This document shows positions 9,812 to 19,204 of a DNA stretch of 64,000 nt, piece by piece. Position numbers and translations under genes: made by a program. The DNA lies in the NCBI GenBank assembly GCA_903822825.1, contig CAIJQQ010000022.1, forward strand, positions 1-64,000. Direction: 5' to 3'. The stretch is from an uncultured Burkholderiales bacterium. Its GTDB lineage: Bacteria > Pseudomonadota > Gammaproteobacteria > Burkholderiales > Burkholderiaceae_C. The notes beneath the pieces were generated by a model. The model saw only the letters and a list, made by a program, of their open reading frames with translations. It had not been told where the DNA came from and ran no database searches. The number at the start of each line of letters is the position of its first letter. Within the stretch, counting starts at the first letter, position 1.

Positions 9812-11313
9812 GCCTTGGCCCAACGGCGGGAACGGTCCACCGCCTCGCGCCAGCGGGCCATGCCGGCCTCGCGCTGCGCCACAGACCATTGCGGCTCAAA
9901 GCGCTGATCCTCGGCCCATTGCGCGGCAATTTCATCGGCCCCGGACCAAAAGCCCGTGGCCAACCCGGCCAGATAGGCCGCTCCCAGCGCCGTGGTTTCG
10001 GTCACGAGGCTGCGCACCACGGGCACGCCCAGCACATTGGCCTGAATCTGCATCAGCAAGTTGTTGCGGCTGGCACCACCGTCCACCCGCAACTCGGTGA
10101 GCGCCAGGCCACTGTCGCGCGCCATGGCACCAAACACATCGGCCGATTGCCAAGCGATCGCTTCGAGCGCCGCTCGGGCCAGGTGCGCACGGGTGGTGCC
10201 CCGCGTCATGCCAACCAAGGTGCCGCGCGCCTGGCCGTCCCAGTCGGGCGTGCCCAGGCCTGCAAAAGCTGGCACCAAATACACATCGCCCGTTTCGGGC
10301 ACGCTGGCCGCCAAAGCCTCGACCTCGTTGGCCGAGTGGATGATCTGTAAGCCGTCGCGCAGCCACTGCACGGTGGCCCCCGCCATGAACACCGAGCCCT
10401 CCAGTGCGTAAGCCGTGCGCGGCTCAGATGCACCGACAGGCCCTTGCCAGGCCACTGTGGTCAGCAACTGGTTGCGACTCGCGACCGGGGCGCTGCCCGT
10501 GTTCATCAGCATGAAGCAGCCCGTGCCGTAGGTGTTCTTGGCCATGCCGGGCGTGAAGCAAGCCTGCCCAAACAAGGCCGCCTGCTGGTCGCCTGCGCAA
10601 CCGGCCACCGCGATGGGCAGGCCCAAAATGTCGGCGTCGGTTTCGGCCATCACGCCGCATGAGGGCAGCACCTGCGGCAAAACGCTGGGTGGGATGCGCA
10701 TCAACGCCAGCAAACTGTCATCCCATTTCTGAGTGTGCAGATTGAACAGCAAGGTGCGCGAGGCGTTACTCGGGTCGGTTGCGTGCACACGACCACCCGT
10801 CAGCTTCCAGAGCAACCAGCTGTCGATGGTGCCAAAGGCCAGCTCGCCGCGTTCGGCACGTGCGCGGGCACCGGGCACGTTGTCCAGCAACCATTCGAGC
10901 TTGGTGCCCGAAAAATACGCATCCAACACCAGCCCGGTCTTGCGGGCCAGGGTGCGGTGAGCGCCCTGAGCGCGCAAAGCCTCGCAGCGCTGCGCGGTGC
11001 GGCGGTCCTGCCAAACGATGGCCGGGGCCACAGGCTCGCCAGTGCGGCGGTCCCAAAGCACCGTGGTCTCGCGCTGGTTGGTCAGCCCGATCGATCGCAC
11101 TTGCCGCGACGAAATGCCTGCAGCCTGCAGCACCTCGCGCAAGACCGCCAGCTGCGTGAGCCAAATTTCGGTCGCATCGTGCTCCACCCAGCCGGGCTGC
11201 GGGAAATACTGTTTGAATTCACGCTGGGCGATGGCCACGGGCTGGCCCGCGCGGTCAAACACCACCGCCCGCGAACTGGTGGTGCCTTGGTCAATGGCAA
11301 GGATGTAGTCCAT
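9808..11313 (-). CDS. glpK: Glycerol kinase
   Basis: Phosphorylates glycerol with ATP to glycerol 3-phosphate, the substrate of the next gene product GlpD. The 501 aa (E. coli 502) start [15 protein letters not shown], the FGGY-kinase phosphate motif DQGTTSSR at residues 8-15. They also contain the glycerol-binding region [28 protein letters not shown] and the FGGY signature [21 protein letters not shown] near the C terminus. The start matches the family; an upstream extension to 11379 is unsupported. It is divergent from proC with 86 bp between starts. Confidence 0.96.
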   Translation of the reverse strand: MDYILAIDQGTTSSRAVVFDRAGQPVAIAQREFKQYFPQPGWVEHDATEIWLTQLAVLREVLQAAGISSRQVRSIGLTNQRETTVLWDRRTGEPVAPAIVWQDRRTAQRCEALRAQGAHRTLARKTGLVLDAYFSGTKLEWLLDNVPGARARAERGELAFGTIDSWLLWKLTGGRVHATDPSNASRTLLFNLHTQKWDDSLLALMRIPPSVLPQVLPSCGVMAETDADILGLPIAVAGCAGDQQAALFGQACFTPGMAKNTYGTGCFMLMNTGSAPVASRNQLLTTVAWQGPVGASEPRTAYALEGSVFMAGATVQWLRDGLQIIHSANEVEALAASVPETGDVYLVPAFAGLGTPDWDGQARGTLVGMTRGTTRAHLARAALEAIAWQSADVFGAMARDSGLALTELRVDGGASRNNLLMQIQANVLGVPVVRSLVTETTALGAAYLAGLATGFWSGADEIAAQWAEDQRFEPQWSVAQREAGMARWREAVDRSRRWAKA

Positions 11314-11399
11314 AGGGGCAAGCCTACCTGAAAGTCCAGACCACAAACAGCGACAATGCCCGAACTGACCTCCGTGCACGACACCCCAGAGACACTTTC

Positions 11400-12224
11400 A
11401 TGAGCCACACCCCCCCCCACATCGCATTCATCGGCGGCGGCAACATGGCCAGCGCCATCATCGGTGGCCTGATCCGCCAAGGCATGACGCCCGAACAGAT
11501 CACCGTCGTCGAGCCCTTTGCCGACACCGCTGCCAAGCTGAAAACAGACTTTGGCATCACCGCCCTGCCCGCCGCTGGCCCGGCGCTGGCGCAGGCCAGC
11601 CTGGTGGTGTGGGCGGTCAAGCCGCAGGTGTTCAGCGAAGCCGCCGCCCCGGTCAAGGCCCACACGCTGCAAGCCCTGCACCTGTCGGTGGCCGCAGGCA
11701 TTCGCACCGACAGCATCGGCCGCTGGCTGGGCACCGAGCGCGTGGTGCGCTCCATGCCCAACACCCCGGCGCTGGTGGGCCAGGGCATGACGGCGCTCTA
11801 CCCCTGCCCGGCCGTCACGGCCCACGACAAGGCCCTGGTCGAAAAAGTCATCGGCACCACGGGCCAGTTTCTGTGGGTGAACCAAGAGTCCCTCTTGGAC
11901 GCCGTCACCGCGCTGTCGGGCTCTGGTCCGGCTTATGTGTTCTTTTTCCTTGAAGCCATGACCGAAGCGGGCGTGGGCATGGGCCTGAGCGCCGAGCAGG
12001 CTTACCAGTTGGCGGTGGCCACCTTTGCCGGGGCGTCATCGCTGGCCGCAGCGTCTGCCGAACCTGCCGAAGTCCTGCGCCAGCGCGTCACCTCCAAGGG
12101 CGGCACCACCTACGCGGCCATCACGGCGATGGAAGCCGCGGGCATCAAACCCGCTTTTGTGAAAGCCATGCAGGCCGCCGAGCAACGCGCCCGCGAGCTG
12201 GGCGACGAATTCGGCAAAGCCTGA
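11400..12224 (+). CDS. proC: Pyrroline-5-carboxylate reductase
   Basis: Catalyses the last step of proline synthesis, NAD(P)H reduction of 1-pyrroline-5-carboxylate. The 274 aa begin MSHTPPHIAFIGGGNMASAI, with the dinucleotide-binding GGGNMA at residues 12-17. They contain VRSMPNTPALVGQGMTALY and, near the C terminus, the P5CR signature SKGGTTYAAITAMEAAG. The stop codon TGA is immediately followed, without a gap, by the reverse-strand stop of ubiA, so the two genes converge end to end. Confidence 0.96.
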   Translation: MSHTPPHIAFIGGGNMASAIIGGLIRQGMTPEQITVVEPFADTAAKLKTDFGITALPAAGPALAQASLVVWAVKPQVFSEAAAPVKAHTLQALHLSVAAGIRTDSIGRWLGTERVVRSMPNTPALVGQGMTALYPCPAVTAHDKALVEKVIGTTGQFLWVNQESLLDAVTALSGSGPAYVFFFLEAMTEAGVGMGLSAEQAYQLAVATFAGASSLAAASAEPAEVLRQRVTSKGGTTYAAITAMEAAGIKPAFVKAMQAAEQRARELGDEFGKA

Positions 12225-13079
12225 TCAGAAGCCGTAGCCGAGCACCACACCCACGAACACGCTGAACCCCAGCCAGTGGTTCAGCCGGAAGGCCTTGAAG
12301 CAGCCATCGCGGGTGCGCTGGCGGATCAGCCCAAAGTGCCAAACCACCTGGGCGACCGCCACGGCCCAACCCAAGGCAAACAGCGGACTCTGGCGCGGCA
12401 CAGGCAACAGTGCTGCCCAGACCACCAGATAGGCCCCATAAAACCACATGATGGCGGGTACGTCCTTGTCGCCCAGGGTGATGGCCGAGGTCTTCATGCC
12501 AATGCGCAGGTCATCGTCGCGGTCCACCATGGCGTACTCGGTGTCGTAGGCCAGCACCCAAAACAGGTTGCCCAGCAACAAGCCCCAGGCCAGCAGCGGC
12601 ACATCACCCAGCACCGCCGCAAAAGCCATCGGAATGCCGAAGCTGAAAGCCACCCCCAGCACCGCCTGCGGCATGGACACGTGGCGCTTGGCGTAGGGGT
12701 AAATCAGCGTCACCGCCAGCGCCGCAAACGACCACTGGATGGTGGCGGCGTTGGTGGTCAGTACCAAACCAAATGCGCACAGGGCCAGCACCGCGCCCAC
12801 CAGCAAAGCCTCTCGCGTGCCGATGCGCCCGCTGGTGACGGGGCGCTCGGCGGTACGCTTGACGTGCTTGTCAAAGTCACGGTCGGCCACATCGTTGATG
12901 CAGCAACCCGCGCTGCGCATCAGGATGGTGCCCAGCGAGAACACCACGATCAGGTGCCAACCGGGAAAGCCCCCAGCCGCCACCCACAAAGCGGCCAGTG
13001 ACGGCCACAGCAAAAGCAGCCAGCCCGCAGGGCGGCTCCAGCGGATCAGGTCGAGGTAAAGCTGGAGTTTGTCGCGCAT
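12225..13079 (-). CDS. ubiA: 4-hydroxybenzoate polyprenyltransferase
   Basis: Integral membrane prenyltransferase of ubiquinone synthesis that attaches the polyprenyl chain to 4-hydroxybenzoate. The 284 aa are strongly hydrophobic with eight or nine predicted membrane helices. They show both aspartate-rich, magnesium-binding motifs of the UbiA family: NDVADRDFD (about residue 61) and [12 protein letters not shown] (about residue 179). The ATG at 13079 gives [20 protein letters not shown], a typical UbiA beginning. It abuts proC at its 3' end. One interspersed repeat lies just upstream. Confidence 0.95.
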   Translation of the reverse strand: MRDKLQLYLDLIRWSRPAGWLLLLWPSLAALWVAAGGFPGWHLIVVFSLGTILMRSAGCCINDVADRDFDKHVKRTAERPVTSGRIGTREALLVGAVLALCAFGLVLTTNAATIQWSFAALAVTLIYPYAKRHVSMPQAVLGVAFSFGIPMAFAAVLGDVPLLAWGLLLGNLFWVLAYDTEYAMVDRDDDLRIGMKTSAITLGDKDVPAIMWFYGAYLVVWAALLPVPRQSPLFALGWAVAVAQVVWHFGLIRQRTRDGCFKAFRLNHWLGFSVFVGVVLGYGF

Positions 13080-13104
13080 CTTGCCGATTTTAGAAGCTGA
13101 CCTT

Positions 13105-13180
13105 GTAGGAGCCGCGCCCTAGCGGCGATGGTGCACCTTGCTGCTGCGGCCCGATCGCGACGGGGGCGTCGCTCCCACAA
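13105..13180. repeat. REPIN-like inverted repeat, copy 1
   Basis: Begins GTAGGAGCCGCGCCC and ends GACGGGGGCGTCGCTCCCAC, with imperfectly complementary arms around a roughly 25-nt centre. It lies between the start of ubiA and the stop of oxyR. It is one of nine related elements in this window. Confidence 0.8.
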
Positions 13181-13190
13181 ACAGCCAAGG

Positions 13191-14141
13191 TCAAGAAAGC
13201 CGCGTGACACCCGGCAGTGCACAAGCGTAAATCGCGTTGCGCACGGCCGCGATCGCTTCGTAACGGGTGAAGCTGCGCCGCCACACCAGCACCACGCGGC
13301 GCGTGGGGGGCGGGCCGCCTTGCGGGTCCACCACGGGCAGGTAGCGCACGGGCGCGTCTTGCCAGCCAGACTTGGCAGGTTGCTCGGGCACCGACAAACG
13401 GGGCACCAGCGTCACCCCCATGCCCGCGGCCACCATGTGCTTGATGGTTTCGAGCGACGAGCCTTCAAAAGTCTTGCGTATGCCCTCGGCCTGGCTCGCG
13501 TAACGGGCGAACTCGGGGCACACCTCCAGCACATGGTCGCGAAAGCAATGCCCATTGCCCAGCAAGAGCATGGTCTCGTTTTTGAGTTGCTCGGTGGTGA
13601 TGGACGTCTGCGACGCCAACGCATGGTTCACAGGCAGCGCCGCCATGAACGGCTCGTCGTACAGCGGTGCGATCGCCAGGCCCGCGTCCGGAAACGGTTC
13701 GGCCAAGATGGCGCAGTCGATCTCGCCCATGCGCAGCATCTCCAGCAGGCGCACGGTGAAGTTCTCTTGCAGCATCAGCGGCATTTGTGGGATGTCCGAG
13801 ATGATCTGGCGCACCAAGTCCGGCAGCAAATAAGGGCCGATGGTGTAGATCACGCCCAGCCGCATCATGCCCGCCAACGGGTCCTTGCCGCGCTTGGCGA
13901 TTTCTTTGATTTCGGCTGCTTGTTCCAGCACGCTTTGCGCCTGCCGAACGATCTCTTGACCGAGCGGCGTCACGGTGACTTCGCCCGCCGTGCGTTCGAA
14001 CAGCTTGACCTCCAGCTCCTCTTCGAGCTTCTTGATCGCCAGTGACAGCGTGGGCTGCGACACATGGCAAGCCTCGGCGGCTTTGCCAAAGTGCTTCTCG
14101 CGGGCCACGGCCACGATGTATTTCAACTCGGTCAGGGTCAT
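13191..14141 (-). CDS. oxyR: Hydrogen-peroxide-sensing LysR regulator OxyR
   Basis: LysR-family redox sensor that activates peroxide defence genes. The 316 aa have an N-terminal winged helix-turn-helix (residues 1-60; HFGKAAEACHVSQPTLSLAIKKLE). In the regulatory domain, Cys199 and Cys208 lie in LLLGNGHCFRDHVLEVC. These are the same positions and 9-residue spacing as the E. coli OxyR disulphide pair, which distinguishes it from CysB- or BenM-type relatives. It follows recG by 4 bp on the same strand, so it is probably co-transcribed with recG. No catalase or peroxiredoxin gene is adjacent in this window. Confidence 0.93.
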   Translation of the reverse strand: MTLTELKYIVAVAREKHFGKAAEACHVSQPTLSLAIKKLEEELEVKLFERTAGEVTVTPLGQEIVRQAQSVLEQAAEIKEIAKRGKDPLAGMMRLGVIYTIGPYLLPDLVRQIISDIPQMPLMLQENFTVRLLEMLRMGEIDCAILAEPFPDAGLAIAPLYDEPFMAALPVNHALASQTSITTEQLKNETMLLLGNGHCFRDHVLEVCPEFARYASQAEGIRKTFEGSSLETIKHMVAAGMGVTLVPRLSVPEQPAKSGWQDAPVRYLPVVDPQGGPPPTRRVVLVWRRSFTRYEAIAAVRNAIYACALPGVTRLS

Positions 14142-14145
14142 TCGC

Positions 14146-16212
14146 TCACGCTTTCAGATATTCCGATTTTCCACCCAGCCAGCGGCTGACATGGCGCTCG
14201 GCCAGCGGCGGGTAGCGGTCCAACATGACCGGGGCCAGTTCGCGGGCCCATTCGAGCAAGGGCGTGTCGGTGGTCAGATCAGCAAAGCGCAGCAAAGGCG
14301 CACCCGACTGGCGGGCACCGAGGAACTCGCCCGGGCCACGGATTTCGAGGTCGCGCCGGGCAATCTCAAAGCCGTCGGTGGTCTCCACCATGGCGCGCAG
14401 GCGTTCGCGGGCCGTCTCGCCCAGGCGGCCGCTGTCGCCCGTGCCGTAGAGCAGCACACAGGCCGACGCAGCCGCACCCCGCCCGACCCGGCCGCGCAGC
14501 TGATGCAACTGGCTCAGGCCAAAGCGCTCGGCGTGCTCGATCACCATCAGCGAAGCATTGGGCACGTCCACCCCCACCTCGATCACGGTGGTGCTGACCA
14601 GCACGCCCATTTGGCCGCTGGTGAACAAATCCATCACCGCCTTCTTTTCGGCCACGGGCATGCGCGAATGCAGCAGGCCCACCATCACGCCCGGCAAGGC
14701 CTCACTCAGGTCGGCGTGGGTTTGCGTGGCGTTGGTCAGGTCCAGCGCTTCGCTTTCTTCAATCAGCGGGCACACCCAATACACCTGCCTGCCCTGCGCC
14801 AGCTGCGTTCCAATGCGCGCCACCACCTCGTCACGGCGGCTGTCTGAAATCACCCGCGTCACGATGGGCGTGCGCCCGGGTGGCAGCTCGTCGATGACCG
14901 ACACATCCAGGTCGGCGTAATAGCTCATGGCCAGCGTGCGCGGGATGGGCGTCGCGCTCATCATCAGCATGTGCGGCTCCATGCCGCCTTCTTGCATCTT
15001 GCCGCGCAAGGCCAGGCGCTGCGCCACGCCAAAGCGGTGCTGCTCGTCGATCACGGCCAGCGCCAAATTCTTGAACTTCACATGCTCCTGAATGACCGCG
15101 TGCGTGCCCACCACCAGCGCGGCTTCGCCCGACGCGATCATCTCGAGCATGGCGGTGCGTTCTTTCTTCTTTTGGCTGCCAATCAGCCAAGCCACATTGA
15201 TGCCCAAAGGCTCCAGCCAGCCCACCAGCTTGGCAAAGTGCTGGGTGGCCAAAATTTCGGTCGGCGCCATCAGAGCGCACTGCCAACCCGCGTCGATGGC
15301 CACCATGGCCGCCAGCGCCGCCACCACCGTCTTGCCTGCGCCCACATCGCCCTGCAGCAAGCGGTGCATGGGCACAGCCCGCGCCAAGTCGGCTGCGATC
15401 TCTTGCCCCACACGCTGCTGCGCCCCGGTCAGGCCAAAGGGCAGCGCCGCCAGCAACCGGTCATGCAGGTCACGGGCTTGCAGGCGCAAATGAGGCGCAC
15501 GCAAACGGTCACGTTCGCGCTTGGCCGTCAGCTGCGACAACTGCTGCGCCAGCAGCTCCTCGCACTTGAGGCGAATCCAGGCCGGGTGGCTGCGGTCTTC
15601 GAGCGCGGCCAGCGACACATCGGGCGTGGGGTGGTGCAAAAACTGCAAGGCATCACGCAGCGACCAGGTGCCACGCGGGTCTGGCCAATGGGCCTGAGGC
15701 GGCAAAGTCTCGCTCAGGTCGGCATGGTTCAAGCCGGTGATGACGGCACGGCGCAAATACGCCTGCGCCAAACCCGCCACCGTGGGGTACACAGGCGTCA
15801 GCGCCGTGGACAGCGCACCGCCCGCCGCCTTGAAATTGGGGTGCATCATGGTCAGCCCCATGAAGCCCCCACGCACCTCGCCCCGAGCGCGGATGCGGCT
15901 GCCCACCGCCAGCGCCTTCTGGTGCGAGGGGTAAAAACTGAAAAACCGCATCACGCAGGTGTCTGAACCGTCGTCCACCGTCACCAGCAACTGGCGGCGC
16001 GGGCGCATCGTGATCTCGCAAGCGGTGACCGTGGCCTCGATCTGCACCGTGTCGCCCTCGCGGGCATCGGCCAGTTTCACGATCCGGGTTTCGTCCTCGT
16101 AGCGCAGCGGCAAATGCAACGCCAAATCGATGTCACGCACCAAACCCAGCTTGCGCAGCGCTTTTTGCGGGGCGGTCAGGGTTTTGGCGGGGGACGAGGG
16201 GCTCTCGGACAT
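14146..16212 (-). CDS. recG: ATP-dependent DNA helicase RecG
   Basis: Branch-migrating helicase that remodels stalled forks and recombination intermediates. The 688 aa (E. coli 693) have an N-terminal wedge/OB region (about residues 1-250) and then superfamily 2 motifs: Walker A GDVGAGKTVVAALAA, DEQHRFG (the DExH box), MSATPIPRTLA, and motif VI QLRGRVGRG. The start MSESPSSPAK at 16212 was chosen because the upstream extension to 16311 is low-complexity Arg/Leu coding in another gene's leader. It is 28 bp after the regulator gene 16241-16654 and 4 bp before oxyR. Confidence 0.95.
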   Translation of the reverse strand: MSESPSSPAKTLTAPQKALRKLGLVRDIDLALHLPLRYEDETRIVKLADAREGDTVQIEATVTACEITMRPRRQLLVTVDDGSDTCVMRFFSFYPSHQKALAVGSRIRARGEVRGGFMGLTMMHPNFKAAGGALSTALTPVYPTVAGLAQAYLRRAVITGLNHADLSETLPPQAHWPDPRGTWSLRDALQFLHHPTPDVSLAALEDRSHPAWIRLKCEELLAQQLSQLTAKRERDRLRAPHLRLQARDLHDRLLAALPFGLTGAQQRVGQEIAADLARAVPMHRLLQGDVGAGKTVVAALAAMVAIDAGWQCALMAPTEILATQHFAKLVGWLEPLGINVAWLIGSQKKKERTAMLEMIASGEAALVVGTHAVIQEHVKFKNLALAVIDEQHRFGVAQRLALRGKMQEGGMEPHMLMMSATPIPRTLAMSYYADLDVSVIDELPPGRTPIVTRVISDSRRDEVVARIGTQLAQGRQVYWVCPLIEESEALDLTNATQTHADLSEALPGVMVGLLHSRMPVAEKKAVMDLFTSGQMGVLVSTTVIEVGVDVPNASLMVIEHAERFGLSQLHQLRGRVGRGAAASACVLLYGTGDSGRLGETARERLRAMVETTDGFEIARRDLEIRGPGEFLGARQSGAPLLRFADLTTDTPLLEWARELAPVMLDRYPPLAERHVSRWLGGKSEYLKA

Positions 16213-16240
16213 GCGCCGATTGTGCCCCGAGGCCAAAGCC

Positions 16241-16654
16241 TCAGGCGGGCTTTTTGGCGATAGCCGCAATCGACAGCGCAGTGACCACCTCGCGAACCGT
16301 CTTGCGGTCACCCACGGTCAAGGCCAGGTAGCGGTGCAGCATTTCGCGATCGGCCATGTCCAGGCGTTCAAAGTTGGCATCGGCTGCTGCGTTTTTTGAA
16401 ACAGTGCTCAAGCTGCCAAACCGCAATGCATCAGGACTGACTTGGAGCCAATCAGCCAAAACGCGGAGTTTGTCTTGCGTGGGAATCGCCTTGCCCAGCA
16501 ACCAATTGCGTGCCGTGTGGGGTGTGATACTGCGCCCCCAATAGCGCAGGTTGAACTCGTTGGCCACCACGGTAGGCGAAGCACGCACACCGCTGCCCTC
16601 CAGCGCCTGCTTGAGCCGCTGGGCAAATGCTTCTGTTTCGGTTGCGGTCGCCAT
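16241..16654 (-). CDS. XRE-like helix-turn-helix transcriptional regulator
   Basis: A 137-residue protein of unknown target. Residues about 8-70 resemble an XRE/lambda-repressor-type helix-turn-helix (FAQRLKQALEGSGVRASPTVVANEFNLRYWG, then ITPHTARNWLLGKAIPTQDKLRVLADWLQVSPDALRFG). The remainder is an acidic, helical tail (ADREMLHRYLALTVGDRKTVREVV) that may be for dimerisation. It is transcribed with recG and diverges from the lipoprotein gene across an AT-rich 122-bp gap, which it may control. The DNA-binding role is well supported; the regulon is not. Confidence 0.75.
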   Translation of the reverse strand: MATATETEAFAQRLKQALEGSGVRASPTVVANEFNLRYWGRSITPHTARNWLLGKAIPTQDKLRVLADWLQVSPDALRFGSLSTVSKNAAADANFERLDMADREMLHRYLALTVGDRKTVREVVTALSIAAIAKKPA

Positions 16655-16776
16655 CCAAGGAAAGTAGCTGGCGCCTCGAACTTCAACTTAAATGTTTATA
16701 ACCATTTCTGTTAAAGTAAATTACATTTTCAACGCAACTGAATACCTGTTCGGGATCAATCATTCAAGGAGCCCTA

Positions 16777-17460
16777 GTGAAATCCATCAAATCACTTTTC
16801 GCGATCAGCGCACTCATGACATTGGCAGCCTGCGGTGGCGGTGGCAGTTCTACAGCACCCAGCACGACAACGACTTACCCCTTGCGCAGTGGTTATCAAA
16901 GTTTGATCAGCCAAAGCGAAGTCAACAGCTTTTCAATCAGTGGAACCTGTACAGGCACAGCAACCGAAACACGCAGTGCTGCCGTCCCTGCGACATTCGA
17001 AGGCACCACTGGCGTCTCAACAACGACAACTTTGACTGGCAGCTACAGCAATTGCACGCCTGCATCCTTTGCCAGCACGGGCATCAGTTACTACGACACC
17101 AACTACAAACCCTTGGGTAGCGCGACGCCTGGTTCAGACTATGCGGTGTATTCGGTCACCGACTTGCCCATCAGTGTCAAAGTTGGGGATACAGCCCAGT
17201 TCGGCACCGCCGATGTTTATTCATCCAGCACCAAACAGGTCAAAACCGGCACCCGAACACTGAGCTACGCCGTTGAGACAGACAGTGGCAATACCGCGAT
17301 CATCAACGTGATTACGAAAGCGTACAACACGTCCAATCAATTGCTCTTCACACAACAGAGTCGGTCTCGCATCAATGCCAGCGGACAGTTCACTGCCGTT
17401 TCAAAAGACATTCAATACAGCACAACCAACACTTCACACATGCTGTGGACTAAAAACTGA
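16777..17460 (+). CDS. Small Ser/Thr-rich lipoprotein of unknown function
   Basis: A 227-residue protein with a lipoprotein signal peptide (MKSIKSLFAISALMTLAAC); Cys19 would be lipidated, followed by a GGGGSS linker. The mature part is rich in Ser, Thr, Asn and Tyr with little charge, suggesting a beta-rich surface domain. I do not recognise a family. GC content is lower than its neighbours and codons such as AAA/ACA/TCA are more frequent, which hints at later acquisition. The start is GTG or ATG near 16777 with CAAGGAG ahead. It is monocistronic: an AT-rich promoter region precedes it and a strong terminator follows. Confidence 0.75.
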   Translation: MKSIKSLFAISALMTLAACGGGGSSTAPSTTTTYPLRSGYQSLISQSEVNSFSISGTCTGTATETRSAAVPATFEGTTGVSTTTTLTGSYSNCTPASFASTGISYYDTNYKPLGSATPGSDYAVYSVTDLPISVKVGDTAQFGTADVYSSSTKQVKTGTRTLSYAVETDSGNTAIINVITKAYNTSNQLLFTQQSRSRINASGQFTAVSKDIQYSTTNTSHMLWTKN

Positions 17461-17493
17461 CAGCCTGCGAACCTTCATAGGTAAAGTCAACTC

Positions 17494-17523
17494 AAAACGG
17501 CGTGAGACAATCACGCCGTTTTT
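17494..17523 (+). terminator. Strong intrinsic terminator after the lipoprotein gene
   Basis: AAAACGGCGTGA (17494-17505) pairs perfectly with TCACGCCGTTTT (17511-17522) across a 5-nt loop, giving a 12-bp stem ending in a run of five T. It lies 34 bp after the lipoprotein stop and separates that gene from queA. It is the clearest rho-independent terminator in the window. Confidence 0.85.
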
Positions 17524-17553
17524 CATTCGCACGGGCCTGTCCAGCCCTGAACC

Positions 17554-18609
17554 ATGTCTGCATCTGCCCCCCGCGCTTTCACGCTCAGCGATTTCGACTT
17601 TGAGCTGCCCCCCGAACTGATTGCCCAGCACCCGGCTGCCCAGCGCAGCGGCTCGCGCTTGCTGGACGGCTCATCGCCCACGGTGGTGGACCGCATCTTT
17701 CACGAACTGCCTGGCCTGCTCGATGCGGGCGACCTGCTGGTCTTCAACGACACCAAGGTGGTCAAGGCCCGCATCTTTGGCGAGAAGGCCACAGGCGGCA
17801 AGCTGGAGTTGCTGATCGAGCGCGTGCTGCCTGGCCACCAGGTGGTCGCGCACATGAAGGTGAGCAAGAAGCCTTTGGTGGGCGGCAAGATGTTCATGAT
17901 GGGCGGTGCCCGCAACGGTGGTTTTGATGCCACTCTGCTGGGCCGCTGGCCCGATGCCAACGGCCAGTTGTTTCACCTGCAGCTGAGCGACGAGCCGCAT
18001 GCGCTGATGGAAAAGCACGGCCATGTGCCTTTGCCCCCCTACATCACCCACACCGACACCGTCGAAGACGCCCAGCGTTATCAGACTGTGTTTGCGCGTG
18101 CGCCCGGTGCGGTGGCGGCGCCCACGGCAGCGCTGCATTTCGACGAAGCCTTATTGGCCCAACTGGAGGCCCGTGGCGTGCAACGCGCCAGCGTCACACT
18201 GCATGTGGGGGCAGGCACCTTCCAGCCTGTCAAGACCGAGAACATTGCCGAGCACACCATGCACCGCGAGTGGTACGAGGTGCCTGAAGCCACACAGCAA
18301 GCGATTGCCGAATGCAAGTCGCGGGGCGGCAAGGTGGTGGCGGTGGGCACAACCACCGTGCGCACGCTGGAGTCGTGGGCCAAGTTCGGCCAAGCCAGCG
18401 GGGACACGCAGATTTTCATCACGCCGGGGTTTGATTTCAAAGTGGTGGACCGCCTGATCACCAACTTCCACCTGCCCAAGAGCACGCTCATGATGCTGGT
18501 GAGCGCCTTTGCGGGCTACGAGCACATCATGGGGCTGTACAGACACGCGATTGCGAGCCAGTACCGGTTCTTCAGTTATGGCGATGCGATGTTTTTGAAT
18601 CGGCGCTAA
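17554..18609 (+). CDS. queA: tRNA preQ1(34) S-adenosylmethionine ribosyltransferase-isomerase
   Basis: Queuosine pathway enzyme that transfers and isomerises the ribosyl group of S-adenosylmethionine onto preQ1 in tRNA, making epoxyqueuosine. The 351 aa begin [28 protein letters not shown]. They contain [25 protein letters not shown] and the conserved C-terminal [23 protein letters not shown]. Length and motifs agree with the family. tgt, the preceding enzyme of the pathway, is on the same strand 4 kb downstream (22644) but separated by the oxygenase and toxin-antitoxin genes. Confidence 0.96.
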   Translation: MSASAPRAFTLSDFDFELPPELIAQHPAAQRSGSRLLDGSSPTVVDRIFHELPGLLDAGDLLVFNDTKVVKARIFGEKATGGKLELLIERVLPGHQVVAHMKVSKKPLVGGKMFMMGGARNGGFDATLLGRWPDANGQLFHLQLSDEPHALMEKHGHVPLPPYITHTDTVEDAQRYQTVFARAPGAVAAPTAALHFDEALLAQLEARGVQRASVTLHVGAGTFQPVKTENIAEHTMHREWYEVPEATQQAIAECKSRGGKVVAVGTTTVRTLESWAKFGQASGDTQIFITPGFDFKVVDRLITNFHLPKSTLMMLVSAFAGYEHIMGLYRHAIASQYRFFSYGDAMFLNRR

Positions 18610-18628
18610 AATAAGCTCTTTATTTAGC
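18605..18628. promoter_or_regulatory. Inverted repeat ahead of the toxin-antitoxin operon
   Basis: GCTAAA (18605-18610) and TTTAGC (18623-18628) flank an AT-rich centre, giving an imperfect palindrome of 24 bp that overlaps the queA stop and ends 18 bp before the antitoxin ATG. The position suits an autoregulatory operator of a Phd/YefM-type antitoxin. This is inferred from position and symmetry only. Confidence 0.35.
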
Positions 18629-18646
18629 ACTCATTGGAGTTTCGCA

Positions 18647-18898
18647 ATGGAAACCTTGATGACCCAACAGACGGTGAGTATGTCTGAATTCAAACGCAAT
18701 CCCGCCTCGGTGTTGCGTTCTGCCAATCGACGCCCCGTGGCCGTACTCAGTCACAACAAGGCCGCCTTCTACATGGTCGAACCTGCACTGTTTGAAGCCA
18801 TGCTAGAGCAAATGGCAGACCGTGATCTGGAAGACCTGGTCAGGTCCCGCTTAGACCAAAAAGCGCAAGCCATTTCGGTGGACATCGATACGGTTTAA
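18647..18898 (+). CDS. Phd/YefM-family antitoxin
   Basis: The 83-residue antitoxin half of a type II toxin-antitoxin pair. The N-terminal part (VSMSEFKRNPASVLRSANRRPVAVLSHNKAAFYMVEPALFEAML) is the Phd/YefM/StbD DNA-binding fold, and the acidic C terminus (DRDLEDLVRSRLDQKAQAISVDIDTV) would wrap the toxin. It precedes the toxin gene by 3 bp. The start could also be the internal ATG at codon 5. Regulation is probably autoregulation at the palindrome just upstream. Confidence 0.85.
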   Translation: METLMTQQTVSMSEFKRNPASVLRSANRRPVAVLSHNKAAFYMVEPALFEAMLEQMADRDLEDLVRSRLDQKAQAISVDIDTV

Positions 18899-18901
18899 GC
18901 G

Positions 18902-19204
18902 GTGGCTTACACCTTGAAATTCTTGCCGGAGGCTTTGGCCGAGTGGCAAGCGCTGGATGGCTCCGTCAAAGAGCCTTTGCGCAAACTGCTGAAAAAACGC
19001 CTCGAAAACCCGCACGTCCCCGGCGGCGCGTTGCATGGAGATTTACAGGGCTACTACAAGATCAAACTGCTCAAGCAAGGCGTTCGACTGGTGTACGGTG
19101 TCGAAGACGATGTCCTGATCGTCATGGTCATGGCTGTTGACCGCCGCGAAAACAGCAAGGTTTACCAATCCGCTTTAGACCGGCTGCTAGCCTCCAAGCC
19201 TTAA
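18902..19204 (+). CDS. RelE/ParE-family toxin
   Basis: The 100-residue toxin partner of the preceding antitoxin. The sequence YTLKFLPEALAEWQALDGSVKEPLRKLLKKRLENPHVPGGALHGDLQGYYKIKLLKQGVRLVYGV is typical of the RelE/StbE branch, which acts as an mRNA endonuclease on the ribosome. The basic residues and Arg/Tyr of the core are present, so it looks intact. It starts at GTG 18902, 3 bp after the antitoxin stop. Its TAA stop shares the TTAA palindrome with the stop of the ferredoxin gene on the other strand. Confidence 0.88.
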   Translation: MAYTLKFLPEALAEWQALDGSVKEPLRKLLKKRLENPHVPGGALHGDLQGYYKIKLLKQGVRLVYGVEDDVLIVMVMAVDRRENSKVYQSALDRLLASKP

